A DNA stretch of 10,802 nucleotides, taken from Cyclostephanos tholiformis. Its lineage: Eukaryota > Bacillariophyta > Thalassiosirophyceae > Thalassiosirales > Thalassiosiraceae. Made by a program: the position numbers and the translations under genes. Shown here piece by piece: positions 1 to 6,513 of this stretch; position 1 is the first letter of the stretch; every line of letters starts with the position of its first letter. The notes under the pieces were generated by a model. It saw only the letters and a list, made by a program, of their open reading frames with translations, was not told the DNA's origin and searched no databases. The stretch spans positions 1 through 10,802 of the forward strand of contig JALLPB010001750.1 of the NCBI GenBank assembly GCA_036939975.1, in the 5' to 3' direction.

Positions 1-79
1 TAAAATTAATTTGATTGGCGTGCACATACCATACTCTAATGGAAATTAATTTTGCAGATCGAAATTTTGTTCTTCAGAG

Positions 80-680
80 GTACCTTTGGTCACACATGGC
101 ACCCATCATTACCACACCCTTGGTGCTGGTGTTTCACACCCCCGACAAGGTCACCATGGCCTACCTCATGCTGTGCATTCATGAGTCAGTTGCAGCTTTG
201 GACCGGGGCCTTGGATTCTTTCCTTCCAAAGTCTTTGCCCACTGCCTACGGGTGGCCAGCACAACAGCCCTCCTTCTCTTGCAGGATGACCCCTATGTCA
301 TCTGCCTCATTGGCCACTAGCATTCTGACGAGATGCTTTGGTACCTTCACATCCAAGCTTATCCACTGATGCAAGATTATTTTCACTGCATGTTATTGAC
401 CAGCAACTACACTGTCATCCCCAACCATCTCGTCCCTCAATGCTGATGCCCACACCTCCATTGGCCCTTCTGTACATTTCATACCCACCCCTCCTCCCAT
501 TCTCTCTTGGCCTGTGGCAGATCATGGATAGTCATGACTCATGACTTGTCCATTCTGGGTCACAAAGGTGGAGCTCTCACTAGTGAAGTCTCCCATTTTT
601 GCCAGCAGTCTAAGTTAATAGTCAGATGTACCATAGCCTAAGGGAAAGGTAGCAATCAAAGACCAACTGAAGTGGCTATG
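80..680 (+). pseudogene. Relic 3' part of a tyrosine-recombinase retrotransposon
   Basis: This is a decayed copy of the last third of the recombinase gene plus the 3' terminal region of the element intact at 1212-7436. It is colinear with about 6849-7429. The frame at 81-320 keeps recognisable stretches such as HTPDKVT, HCLRVASTTALL and VICLIGH. It then hits a TAG (318-320) where the intact copy has the Trp of GRWRSDEM, and continues in the same frame with SDEMLWYLHIQAYPLM to a second stop after NHLVPQC. Similarity runs on through the non-coding 3' end, including GGCCTGTGG, TCACTAGTGAAG, AGCCTAAG and GACCAACTGAAGTGGCT. Upstream of about 80 I see no similarity, so the copy is 5'-truncated. Nearly every CpG of the intact copy is TG or CA here, a deamination signature. 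Bases 1-79 are AT-rich and unassigned. Confidence 0.85.
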
Positions 681-684
681 TTAA

Positions 685-744
685 TCATAAAATGCGCACA
701 ATTACCAAATGTACATGGGGTTTGACTATATGCGAATTTTTGGC
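685..744 (+). repeat. Left terminal inverted repeat of the candidate MITE
   Basis: This pairs with the reverse complement of about 1141-1207. The best block, CACAATTACCAAA (697-709), matches 13 of 13 against the complement of 1181-1193. A second block is TTTGACTATATGCGAATTTT (721-740), against a complement reading TTGACCGTACGCGAATTC. Between them only small indels interrupt the pairing. Bases 705-720 (CCAAATGTACATGGGG) already resemble the internal palindrome. Confidence 0.65.
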
Positions 745-750
745 TGCCTA

Positions 751-1186
751 CCTGAATGTATTCAGGGATCCTCAAATGCATTTGGGGATGCCTTTATTGA
801 CCGGCCCAGAGAGCTGATTGAGTCACTAGTGAAGCTACGGTAAGAGAGCACCAAAAATAGCATGCCCCTCCTGTGTGTGCATAAATAAGAATGTGTGAAT
901 CCCCGCATTTGGGGACCGTGAATGTTCGAATCCCCAAATGCATTTGGGGATTCACTCAATCCCCAAATGCAATCGGGGATCACCGAATGCATCTGGGAAC
1001 AGGTCCACCAGTCACTAACCCAAATGCATTTGGAAACTGCACGCATATGGGAAATCAGCAAAATGATCCCCATATGCAAATTTTTCCACATGGGAATGAT
1101 CAAACGCATTTGGGAATCCCAGAATGCATTTGGATAGGGGCCAAAAAGAATTCGCGTACGGTCAATCCTTATATGCATTTTTTGGT
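751..1186. repeat. Array of CCCCAAATGCATTTGGGG palindromes
   Basis: About a dozen copies of one palindrome with an ATGCAT core are visible. The best, at 928-953, is a perfect 26-nt palindrome built on TCCCCAAATGCATTTGGGGA. Others lie at 768-789 (one mismatched pair), 899-915 (same unit lacking 4 nt), 959-980 (two changes), 979-1000, 1017-1034, 1066-1080, 1099-1117, 1116-1134 and 1170-1186. Weaker forms are at 751-766 and 1043-1052. Spacing is irregular and neighbouring copies can share their end bases. Bases 790-898 lack the motif. The array lies wholly inside the candidate MITE. Confidence 0.85.
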
Positions 1187-1207
1187 AATTGTGTGCATTT
1201 GTGGTGA
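1141..1207 (-). repeat. Right terminal inverted repeat of the candidate MITE
   Basis: This is the inverted partner of 685-744. On the minus strand it reads TCACCACAAATGCACACAAT, then TACCAAA, an A/T-rich patch, TTGACCGTACGCGAATTC and finally TTTTTGG at 1141-1147. The outer 25 nt are better conserved than the inner part, which carries several 1-3 nt indels relative to the left arm. Confidence 0.65.
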
Positions 1208-1212
1208 TTAAC

Positions 1213-1234
1213 AGCTACTATACTGTTGTTGGTC
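1213..1234 (+). repeat. Possible 5' terminal inverted repeat of the retroelement
   Basis: The sequence AGCTACTATACTGTTGTTGG followed by TC resembles the reverse complement of the element's 3' end, AGCCACTTCAGTTGGTC (7428-7412). AGC-ACT and the 7-mer GTTGGTC match, with a 5-nt length difference between them. The match is short, so the call is tentative. Confidence 0.35.
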
Positions 1235-1334
1235 ACAGCGCAGGGGACTTGAAGTTGCCTACACGCAGTATCCCTACGTATCGTACAAGTTGGGTACCTA
1301 CATCACACAACGCACGAACTTATGGAAAGAACAA

Positions 1335-1366
1335 AAAAAGAGAGATCTTTCGACCTCTCACTTTTT
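1335..1366 (+). other. Leader stem-loop 1 of the retroelement
   Basis: AAAAAGAGAG (1335-1344) can pair with CTCT (1355-1358) and CTTTTT (1361-1366), leaving a 2-nt bulge (CA) and a 10-nt loop. This gives ten base pairs in the untranslated leader. The rest of 1212-1472 shows no reading frame I trust, and no function can be assigned. Confidence 0.4.
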
Positions 1367-1410
1367 ATTCGCAACCGAGTGTAGTCTAGTTTTAATGCGC
1401 CCGTTGCCCC

Positions 1411-1439
1411 CCCCCGAAGCTATCCTTCCTCTTCGGGGG
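1411..1439 (+). other. Leader stem-loop 2, GC-rich
   Basis: CCCCCGAAG (1411-1419) and CTTCGGGGG (1431-1439) form a perfect 9-bp stem with an 11-nt loop, 34 nt upstream of the small hydrophobic ORF. It is preceded by extra Cs (run 1407-1415). It could serve packaging, priming or translational control of the retroelement RNA, but nothing in the sequence decides between these. Confidence 0.5.
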
Positions 1440-1472
1440 TGACCAAGTCCCTCCCTCACCGCTCCGCCGCGA

Positions 1473-1655
1473 ATGAAATTCACCTTCGAGGTGAAGACCG
1501 AACCGGTTTGCGTGGCGGCGGTGGCAATCACGTGCTACATCGCGGTCGCGGTCATCCAGGTCTGCGGGGGGGGGATCGACCCCGCCGTCTCCTGGTTCCC
1601 CACTGCCCTCGCGACGCTCAACTTGATCATCACGATCAAGTTCCTCATCAAGTGA
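1473..1655 (+). CDS. Small hydrophobic ORF upstream of gag
   Basis: This 60-residue frame, if translated, gives a membrane protein. After a short charged N-terminus (KFTFEVKTE) comes a hydrophobic stretch at residues 12-31 (VCVAAVAITCYIAVAVIQVC), a Gly-rich turn (GGGIDP), and a second hydrophobic stretch at about 38-59 ending in KFLIK. This is a plausible two-helix hairpin. The ATG context is weak (C at -3), whereas the gag ATG at 1804 has GCCATGG. It lies within the retroelement, 148 nt before gag and in another frame. It could be a real accessory protein, a regulatory upstream ORF, or chance in GC-rich DNA. I recognise no family. Confidence 0.35.
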   Translation: MKFTFEVKTEPVCVAAVAITCYIAVAVIQVCGGGIDPAVSWFPTALATLNLIITIKFLIK

Positions 1656-1803
1656 GGCTCGTGGCGCCATCGCCCAGCCGCGCCGGCAGGCTCGCGCCGA
1701 CCCCGTTTCAACTCCCCGTCACCGTCAACGCAGTCGCCCCTCGACCGCCCAGCCGCATCGTCACCTCCAAAGGCTGAATTGCCCCCGTGTCCCAGCCGTG
1801 GCC

Positions 1804-3894
1804 ATGGCTCGAGAGCTGCCTCCCACGACATTTGCCGCCCTCTTCAACGACGCGTCTCGCGACCCGTTCTTGATTAACGGGGGGTACGATGCCTTCCTCG
1901 CCCCTTTTCGGGTCGAGGAAAACAACAACGCCGCGCCACTCGTGGTCCGGCAGCTCCTCGCCGCCGCCGCTAACCAACTTCTCCCTGTTGCCCTCGTGGC
2001 ACTCGTGGACGGCCGCCTCACCCCCTTGTTTCTTCCGTTCCGGCGAGACCGAGCGATGGGGGTGGAGGAGCACCCGGCCACCGATGGCCGAATGTACGCC
2101 TTTGAGGGCGAGCTCATCGGCACCCAAGGCTACCTCGTCGAGTTGGCCGACGACTCATTTAACCTCACCCCCCGCATGACCATACCGGACGTGGGACACG
2201 TCCGCGGCCTGTTGGCCACCGACCCTCAACTCCAGGCGGTGGGCCCGTTTGCGGAAAACACTCCCAACACGTCGACCGTCCGCACGCGCTTCGTGGTCCC
2301 ACTCCCTAACAAGTATGCCGCCCTCTTCTTGGCCCACGAGCGGGGGATCACCCCACGCTACTACTTCGACACGATCCTTCCCTTGATCGAAGCGGATGGT
2401 ATGGCAGGCGCCTGTGAGCCCCTCACGCGATTCTGCCTAGCGGCAATCACCACACTCGCAGGCGCGGGTTCACCTGTCACGATCGACTCCCCGCGCCCTC
2501 CGGGCCGTCACGTACCCCTCCTCGAGCAAGCGTCCCAACTCCTCGCGGCCCACCTGACGGGACTCCGGCGCACGACAGCGCCCGAAGTCAATCTGCAGCC
2601 CCTCATCAACACGATCATGGCGGGACAAGAACTCCGGGTGCAAGAACAGGCAAATGCCCGCCTTGACCGGGAACTCAAGGAGAACACCACCGTGGCAGCG
2701 TGGTTAGGGGCGGAAAATTTTGCCCGCCTCCTCAAGTACTGCGGCGTCGCGGATGAGGCCGACTTGCCCCCCTTATGGAGCACCTGGGCGAAGGCCCCAG
2801 CCAAGGATCGGCTCACTATCTTCGAAGGCAAGGTGGCCAACGAATTCTTCTCCCTCGGGGCCATCTACGAGCAATTCACGCCCTCCCTCTTCATGCTCAC
2901 CCAGATCACATCGCTGAAGTGGGGGATGTTAAACCCCGACGCCCTCGAAACGGGCTCCTTGGGCAACGCTTACCTTTTCACGGACACCGATGTGGAACTG
3001 GCCCAAGGAGTCAACCGGCAGATCGATTTTATCCAACAGGGAGGTGCTACCCCATCGTACGCCGACGCGCAAACGCTCCTCAAGGCCAAGATCAACTTGC
3101 CGGGTCCGGACGCCTCTGTCCGTTGTGTCCTTCGCATGCTTGCGGTTTACCGCGCCCTCCTCCCGGAGGGCCACCGGTTAATCAGTTTCCTACAGCAACA
3201 TCACAGCCTCATGAATGCGTACGACCCGGGCTGGGCGACATACCCCACCTACATCCCCCAGCTCCGCGGTCTCAAGGGGGTCTATCATCTCCAATGGTTG
3301 TCTCTGAAACTGACTCGGTACTTCGGCCAACTTGATCGCAACATGGCTAATGTGCGAGTACCCGACCCCCACGAGATCATCGACCACATCCAAGAGCAAC
3401 GACAGTGGGAGCCCAACTTAACGGAAACCTTTGCCAGCCGGTACAACCTGCGCGCACTTCTCGGGGTGCACACCAGGGCGCTACCTTCTATTGGATCCCT
3501 CCCGAGTCTCGGGGCGACGTCGACCACGACCGGCTCCACGATCAGTGGGGTCACGTTCCCAAGTCAGCCCACCTCAACGTCCGCTGATGCGGGGGCAACG
3601 GCGACCGGGGCTTCTTCTCGTGTGACCAACGAAGGGTTCAACGAGGCACTCTTCGGGTCGTACAAGACGAGCGCGGTCAAGGCCAAGACCGTGCGGGATA
3701 GAGTCAAGGCCGGTACTATCCCGCCCCTCCCTACCTCCACGCGTGATAGCACAAAGCCGATGTGCCTGGCCTGGCACACAAAAGGGGTGTGCAACGTCAA
3801 CTGCCCCTGCTCCTACGACCACATTGCGTACACTGACCTTGAGTACGCCCCCTTGGCGGCGTGGTGTCGCGACCACGGTTATGCCAACACCTGA
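1804..3894 (+). CDS. Gag-like protein with C-terminal CCCH zinc finger
   Basis: This 696-residue protein is the first large ORF of the retroelement and by position corresponds to Gag, the RNA-binding particle protein. I chose the ATG at 1804 (GCCATGG, strong context) over the in-frame GTG two codons earlier. Most of the chain has no motif I recognise; it is largely helical in composition. Residues from about 560 to 600 are rich in Ser, Thr and Gly, a likely linker. Near the end is a finger with the spacing C-X8-C-X5-C-X3-H (C654, C663, C669, H673). That is the CCCH RNA-binding type rather than the CX2CX4HX4C knuckle of retroviral Gag. The ORF ends in TGA. The downstream RT ORF is in the same frame, so a Gag-RT fusion by readthrough is possible. 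The Gag role is inferred from position and the finger. Confidence 0.75.
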   Translation: MARELPPTTFAALFNDASRDPFLINGGYDAFLAPFRVEENNNAAPLVVRQLLAAAANQLLPVALVALVDGRLTPLFLPFRRDRAMGVEEHPATDGRMYAFEGELIGTQGYLVELADDSFNLTPRMTIPDVGHVRGLLATDPQLQAVGPFAENTPNTSTVRTRFVVPLPNKYAALFLAHERGITPRYYFDTILPLIEADGMAGACEPLTRFCLAAITTLAGAGSPVTIDSPRPPGRHVPLLEQASQLLAAHLTGLRRTTAPEVNLQPLINTIMAGQELRVQEQANARLDRELKENTTVAAWLGAENFARLLKYCGVADEADLPPLWSTWAKAPAKDRLTIFEGKVANEFFSLGAIYEQFTPSLFMLTQITSLKWGMLNPDALETGSLGNAYLFTDTDVELAQGVNRQIDFIQQGGATPSYADAQTLLKAKINLPGPDASVRCVLRMLAVYRALLPEGHRLISFLQQHHSLMNAYDPGWATYPTYIPQLRGLKGVYHLQWLSLKLTRYFGQLDRNMANVRVPDPHEIIDHIQEQRQWEPNLTETFASRYNLRALLGVHTRALPSIGSLPSLGATSTTTGSTISGVTFPSQPTSTSADAGATATGASSRVTNEGFNEALFGSYKTSAVKAKTVRDRVKAGTIPPLPTSTRDSTKPMCLAWHTKGVCNVNCPCSYDHIAYTDLEYAPLAAWCRDHGYANT

Positions 3895-3966
3895 CAGGGG
3901 GGCGGGAGCAGTTCCCTGAGTGATAGCTGCCTTAAGCTAAACACCCCCTTCTATCTTACTGCTCCG
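3892..3966 (+). promoter_or_regulatory. Gag-RT junction: possible stop readthrough with RNA fold
   Basis: The gag stop is UGA followed by C. The next 24 codons, up to the RT ATG at 3967, contain no stop in the same frame. The stretch can fold: GGAGCAGT (3905-3912) pairs perfectly with ACTGCTCC (3958-3965), and TAGCT (3924-3928) pairs with AGCTA (3935-3939). The run GGGGGG (3897-3902) can pair with CCCCC (3944-3948) across the first stem, giving a pseudoknot topology. Readthrough of gag stops stimulated by a downstream pseudoknot is known from gammaretroviruses. Here it is inference. Reinitiation at 3967, only 2 nt after the stem, is the alternative. Confidence 0.4.
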
Positions 3967-6513
3967 ATGCCATCCTTGCTTTCCCGACCAATGTACCTCC
4001 CCACTTCACCACCAGGCCGGTCCCTTCACCCGTCCGCGAAACGTTCAGCACCCTCGTCACCCCCGGCGACGAGCCCGGCGCGAAAACGAGCTGCTGTCAC
4101 CGACGTGCCGAAGCCACGCGGGATCCCCCCCGAACTAGGTAAGTACATTGCCCGTGACGCAAGGTTGTTGCAATCGCTGGGATGGCATGGGCTCGTCGCT
4201 CATCGCCGGCCCCACAGCGACTTTTCCGCGTTGGACAATGTACCCCACCCGGCCCGTCGCCTGCTACGCCACTACAAGCATTGCGGCGCGCCTGTCAAGT
4301 TCTCCACCCCGCCATGGACCCGCCATCAACTCCAGCGCGCCCTCTCACGGGGCCCGCACAAATCAGCCCATGAATACCAGGACTACCTCGCCGAGGAATT
4401 CGTCGACATGATCAACAAAGGCCAGTGGGTTGTGCTACCATTCTCCAGCGTCAGACACCTACCCGGCCTCCGCATTTCTCCGCCGGGCGTCATACCACAA
4501 CGCGATCGCCGACCGCGTTGGATCGTAGATTACAGCTGGTGGGACGTCAACGCCGACACACTCCCCCTCGCTGCAATGGAGTCTATGCAATTCGGTCACG
4601 CCCTCGACCGTATACTACGCGAAATCCTCCTCGCCAACCCGGCCTTTGGCCCAGTCTACCTCATCAAGCTCGACATAAGTGATGGTTTCTACCGGATTGC
4701 CCTCGCCGTCGACGACATTCCAAAATTGGGTGTGGCCTTTCCGACACCCACTGGCGACGACCCGCTGGTTGCCTTTCCGTTGGTGCTTCCCATGGGATGG
4801 AAAAATAGCCCCCCTATCTTTTCCACCGCCACCGAAACAATCGCCGACCTCACCAACGCCCGTCTCAGGACCATCACGCTTCCACCACCACATCACCTCG
4901 ACGACCTGGCTGAGCACATCACATCTCAACCTCCATTTCCGCCGCTGCCCTCGGTCAACCGTTCTACGGCACCCCGCGACCCGTCCCTTCCAGCACCGGC
5001 AACCCCGCTGGCGTACGCCGATGTCTACGTCGACGATTTTGTCGGTGCCGCGCAGCGCTCCCCACTGGGCACCCGCGGCCTGGACAACCGCCGCCGCGTT
5101 CGGCGTCTGTTGCTCCATGCCGTCGACGATGTTTTTCGCCCACTCTCTCCTGGCGACGACCCTGCACGTCGGGAACCCGTCTCGATGAAAAAATTGGCAG
5201 CCGGGGACTGCTCGTGGGGGACCATCAAACAGGTCCTCGGTTGGATTATCGATTCGGTGGATATGACCATTTCCCTCCCGCCGCATCGGGCCGCCCGCTT
5301 GCTTGAGGTGCTCGATTCCTTCCCGCCGACCCAGAAGCGGACCAGCCCGAACCGATGGCATGCAGCGCTGGGTGAACTCCGATCAATGGCCCTCGCCCTC
5401 CCGGGAGCACGAAACATCTTTAGCTCCATGCAACATGCACTCACAACCGCCCAATCGAAGAATCGGATTGCCCTTGGCAAAGGGGTCCATGACGCTCTCA
5501 ACGACTTCCGTTGGATGCATGACAACATATCTACCCGCCCCACACGCATCGCCGAACTCATCCCCCTGCCCCCGGTGGCGGCAGGGCACCACGATGCGTC
5601 GGGCAAAGGCGCAGGGGGAATCTGGTTCCCGGGTTCCCAGCTCACACCTCGTGTGGGCTACACCTCCTCCGCGCCCCTCGTATGGCGCCATGAATGGCCC
5701 CCACACATTACGGCAAGACTCGTCACGGACACCAACCCCTCCGGTTGCATTACTAACTCCGACTTGGAACTGGCCGGTGGGCTGTTGCACCTCGACGCCC
5801 TCGTCCAGGCCTTTGACGTCCGCGAGCGCACCGTCCTCTCCCAAGGCGACAATCTTAGTACTACGTTTTGGGAACGTAAAGGAAGCACTTCCACTGCGTC
5901 CGCGCCGGCATACCTCCTACGGCTCTTTGGTATCCATCAACGCGTCCACAGCTACGTCCCACGCTTTGACTACATCTCGGGCGCGTCCAACCATGTCGCC
6001 GATTCCCTCTCCCGCAATTTTCATTTGCCTTGGCCTGACCTCCTCTCATCTTTGTCCGCCTTCCTTCCGCAGTCGGCTGGTTGTCAGGTCTCGACCCCCT
6101 CACCGCAGATCGTTTCCGCGGTGACCTCAGCGCTGCTCAGGCAACCGTCCTTGCGGGAGTCTCTCCTGGACGCGCCACTAGCAATGCCACTGCCTGGTCC
6201 AAGTGGATCGCCTTCACCGGTGAGCTGGGCGTCGACCCCTTTCTCGAAGCCTTCCAAGACAAAGTTCCGTTCCTACAAATCTTCGCCGGACGAGTACATT
6301 CTGGAGAACTTGCAGCCCGCGGAAATCCGGTCAAGTCTCGATCGGCTGAAGATTACGTACGGCACATTGCCCAGACGTTCCTCAACATGGGGGCCCAAGA
6401 CCCACGCCTCGACGCGGCGTTTCACATCGACTTTCGCCTCCAACGCACTCTCCGGGCGTGGAAACAGTCCGACCCGGCTCCCCTTCGCGTCAAACCCGTC
6501 CCCGTCACAGTAA
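3967..6513 (+). CDS. Reverse transcriptase-RNase H of a DIRS-like element
   Basis: This 848-codon ORF (from the ATG at 3967) copies the element's RNA into DNA. After a Ser/Pro-rich basic N-terminus, the RT domain spans about 150-450. Its motifs are RWIVDYSWWDVN (184-195), YLIKLDISDGFYRI with catalytic Asp236, LPMGWKNSPPIF (274-285), the YVDDF active site with Asp356 and Asp357, and LGWIID (424-429). RNase H follows with the full acidic set: Asp543 in HHDASGKG, Glu601 in SDLELAG, Asp628 in SQGDN and Asp679 in NHVADSLSR. This is the DIRS-type RT-RH arrangement. No protease or DDE integrase is seen. Beyond about residue 705 the chain is Ser/Pro-rich and unconserved, because from 6081 onward the same DNA encodes the recombinase in another frame. 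The functional RT-RH probably ends near there, or shifts frame into the recombinase. Confidence 0.93.
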   Translation: MPSLLSRPMYLPTSPPGRSLHPSAKRSAPSSPPATSPARKRAAVTDVPKPRGIPPELGKYIARDARLLQSLGWHGLVAHRRPHSDFSALDNVPHPARRLLRHYKHCGAPVKFSTPPWTRHQLQRALSRGPHKSAHEYQDYLAEEFVDMINKGQWVVLPFSSVRHLPGLRISPPGVIPQRDRRPRWIVDYSWWDVNADTLPLAAMESMQFGHALDRILREILLANPAFGPVYLIKLDISDGFYRIALAVDDIPKLGVAFPTPTGDDPLVAFPLVLPMGWKNSPPIFSTATETIADLTNARLRTITLPPPHHLDDLAEHITSQPPFPPLPSVNRSTAPRDPSLPAPATPLAYADVYVDDFVGAAQRSPLGTRGLDNRRRVRRLLLHAVDDVFRPLSPGDDPARREPVSMKKLAAGDCSWGTIKQVLGWIIDSVDMTISLPPHRAARLLEVLDSFPPTQKRTSPNRWHAALGELRSMALALPGARNIFSSMQHALTTAQSKNRIALGKGVHDALNDFRWMHDNISTRPTRIAELIPLPPVAAGHHDASGKGAGGIWFPGSQLTPRVGYTSSAPLVWRHEWPPHITARLVTDTNPSGCITNSDLELAGGLLHLDALVQAFDVRERTVLSQGDNLSTTFWERKGSTSTASAPAYLLRLFGIHQRVHSYVPRFDYISGASNHVADSLSRNFHLPWPDLLSSLSAFLPQSAGCQVSTPSPQIVSAVTSALLRQPSLRESLLDAPLAMPLPGPSGSPSPVSWASTPFSKPSKTKFRSYKSSPDEYILENLQPAEIRSSLDRLKITYGTLPRRSSTWGPKTHASTRRFTSTFASNALSGRGNSPTRLPFASNPSPSQ

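Larger units (their letters stand above)
681..1211. mobile_element. Candidate MITE or foldback element flanked by TTAA
   Basis: A segment of about 523 bp (685-1207) lies between two TTAA tetranucleotides (681-684 and 1208-1211). Its ends are inverted repeats: the left end begins TCATAAAATGCGCACAATTA and the reverse complement of the right end begins TCACCACAAATGCACACAAT. It has no credible coding potential. Frames of 70-138 codons cross it on both strands, but they read the same palindromic repeats. A TTAA target duplication is typical of piggyBac-type transposases, which could have acted in trans; the family assignment is inference. The element lies exactly between the 3' end of the retrotransposon relic and the 5' end of the intact retrotransposon. 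It could instead be a hyperpalindromic structure formed at that junction. Confidence 0.6.

Noticed and set aside
822..860. TCACTAGTGAAG inside the MITE as another retroelement end
   Set aside because: The 12-nt match to the relic (573-584) is exact, but the flanks do not align well; too short to call.
751..1186. Repeat array considered as a CRISPR-like or centromeric array
   Set aside because: Spacing is irregular, units are full palindromes that overlap or abut, and there are no spacers of uniform length. The array is confined between inverted ends.
762..1211. Overlapping frames of 70-138 codons on both strands with repeated words such as SPNAFGDS and PKCIWGF
   Set aside because: The repeated peptides come from palindromic DNA repeats that read alike on both strands. 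Repeat units are shifted in frame and contain indels, so these are not genes.
661..1234. Reading the long inverted repeat as the terminal repeat of the retrotransposon itself
   Set aside because: The intact element's own 3' end (after 7428) does not continue into the 60-70 bp inverted sequence. Only the outer short blocks match, so a separate TTAA-bounded element explains it better.
4615..5361. Long antisense frames under the RT ORF (up to 248 codons) and under gag
   Set aside because: They are shadows caused by the GC-rich codon use of the sense genes. None has a recognisable motif, and the sense frames have clear catalytic residues.
6091..6513. C-terminal 140 residues of the RT ORF as a real domain
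   Set aside because: They are Ser/Pro-rich without any motif, and the same DNA encodes the conserved recombinase in another frame, so the tail is probably incidental overprinting.
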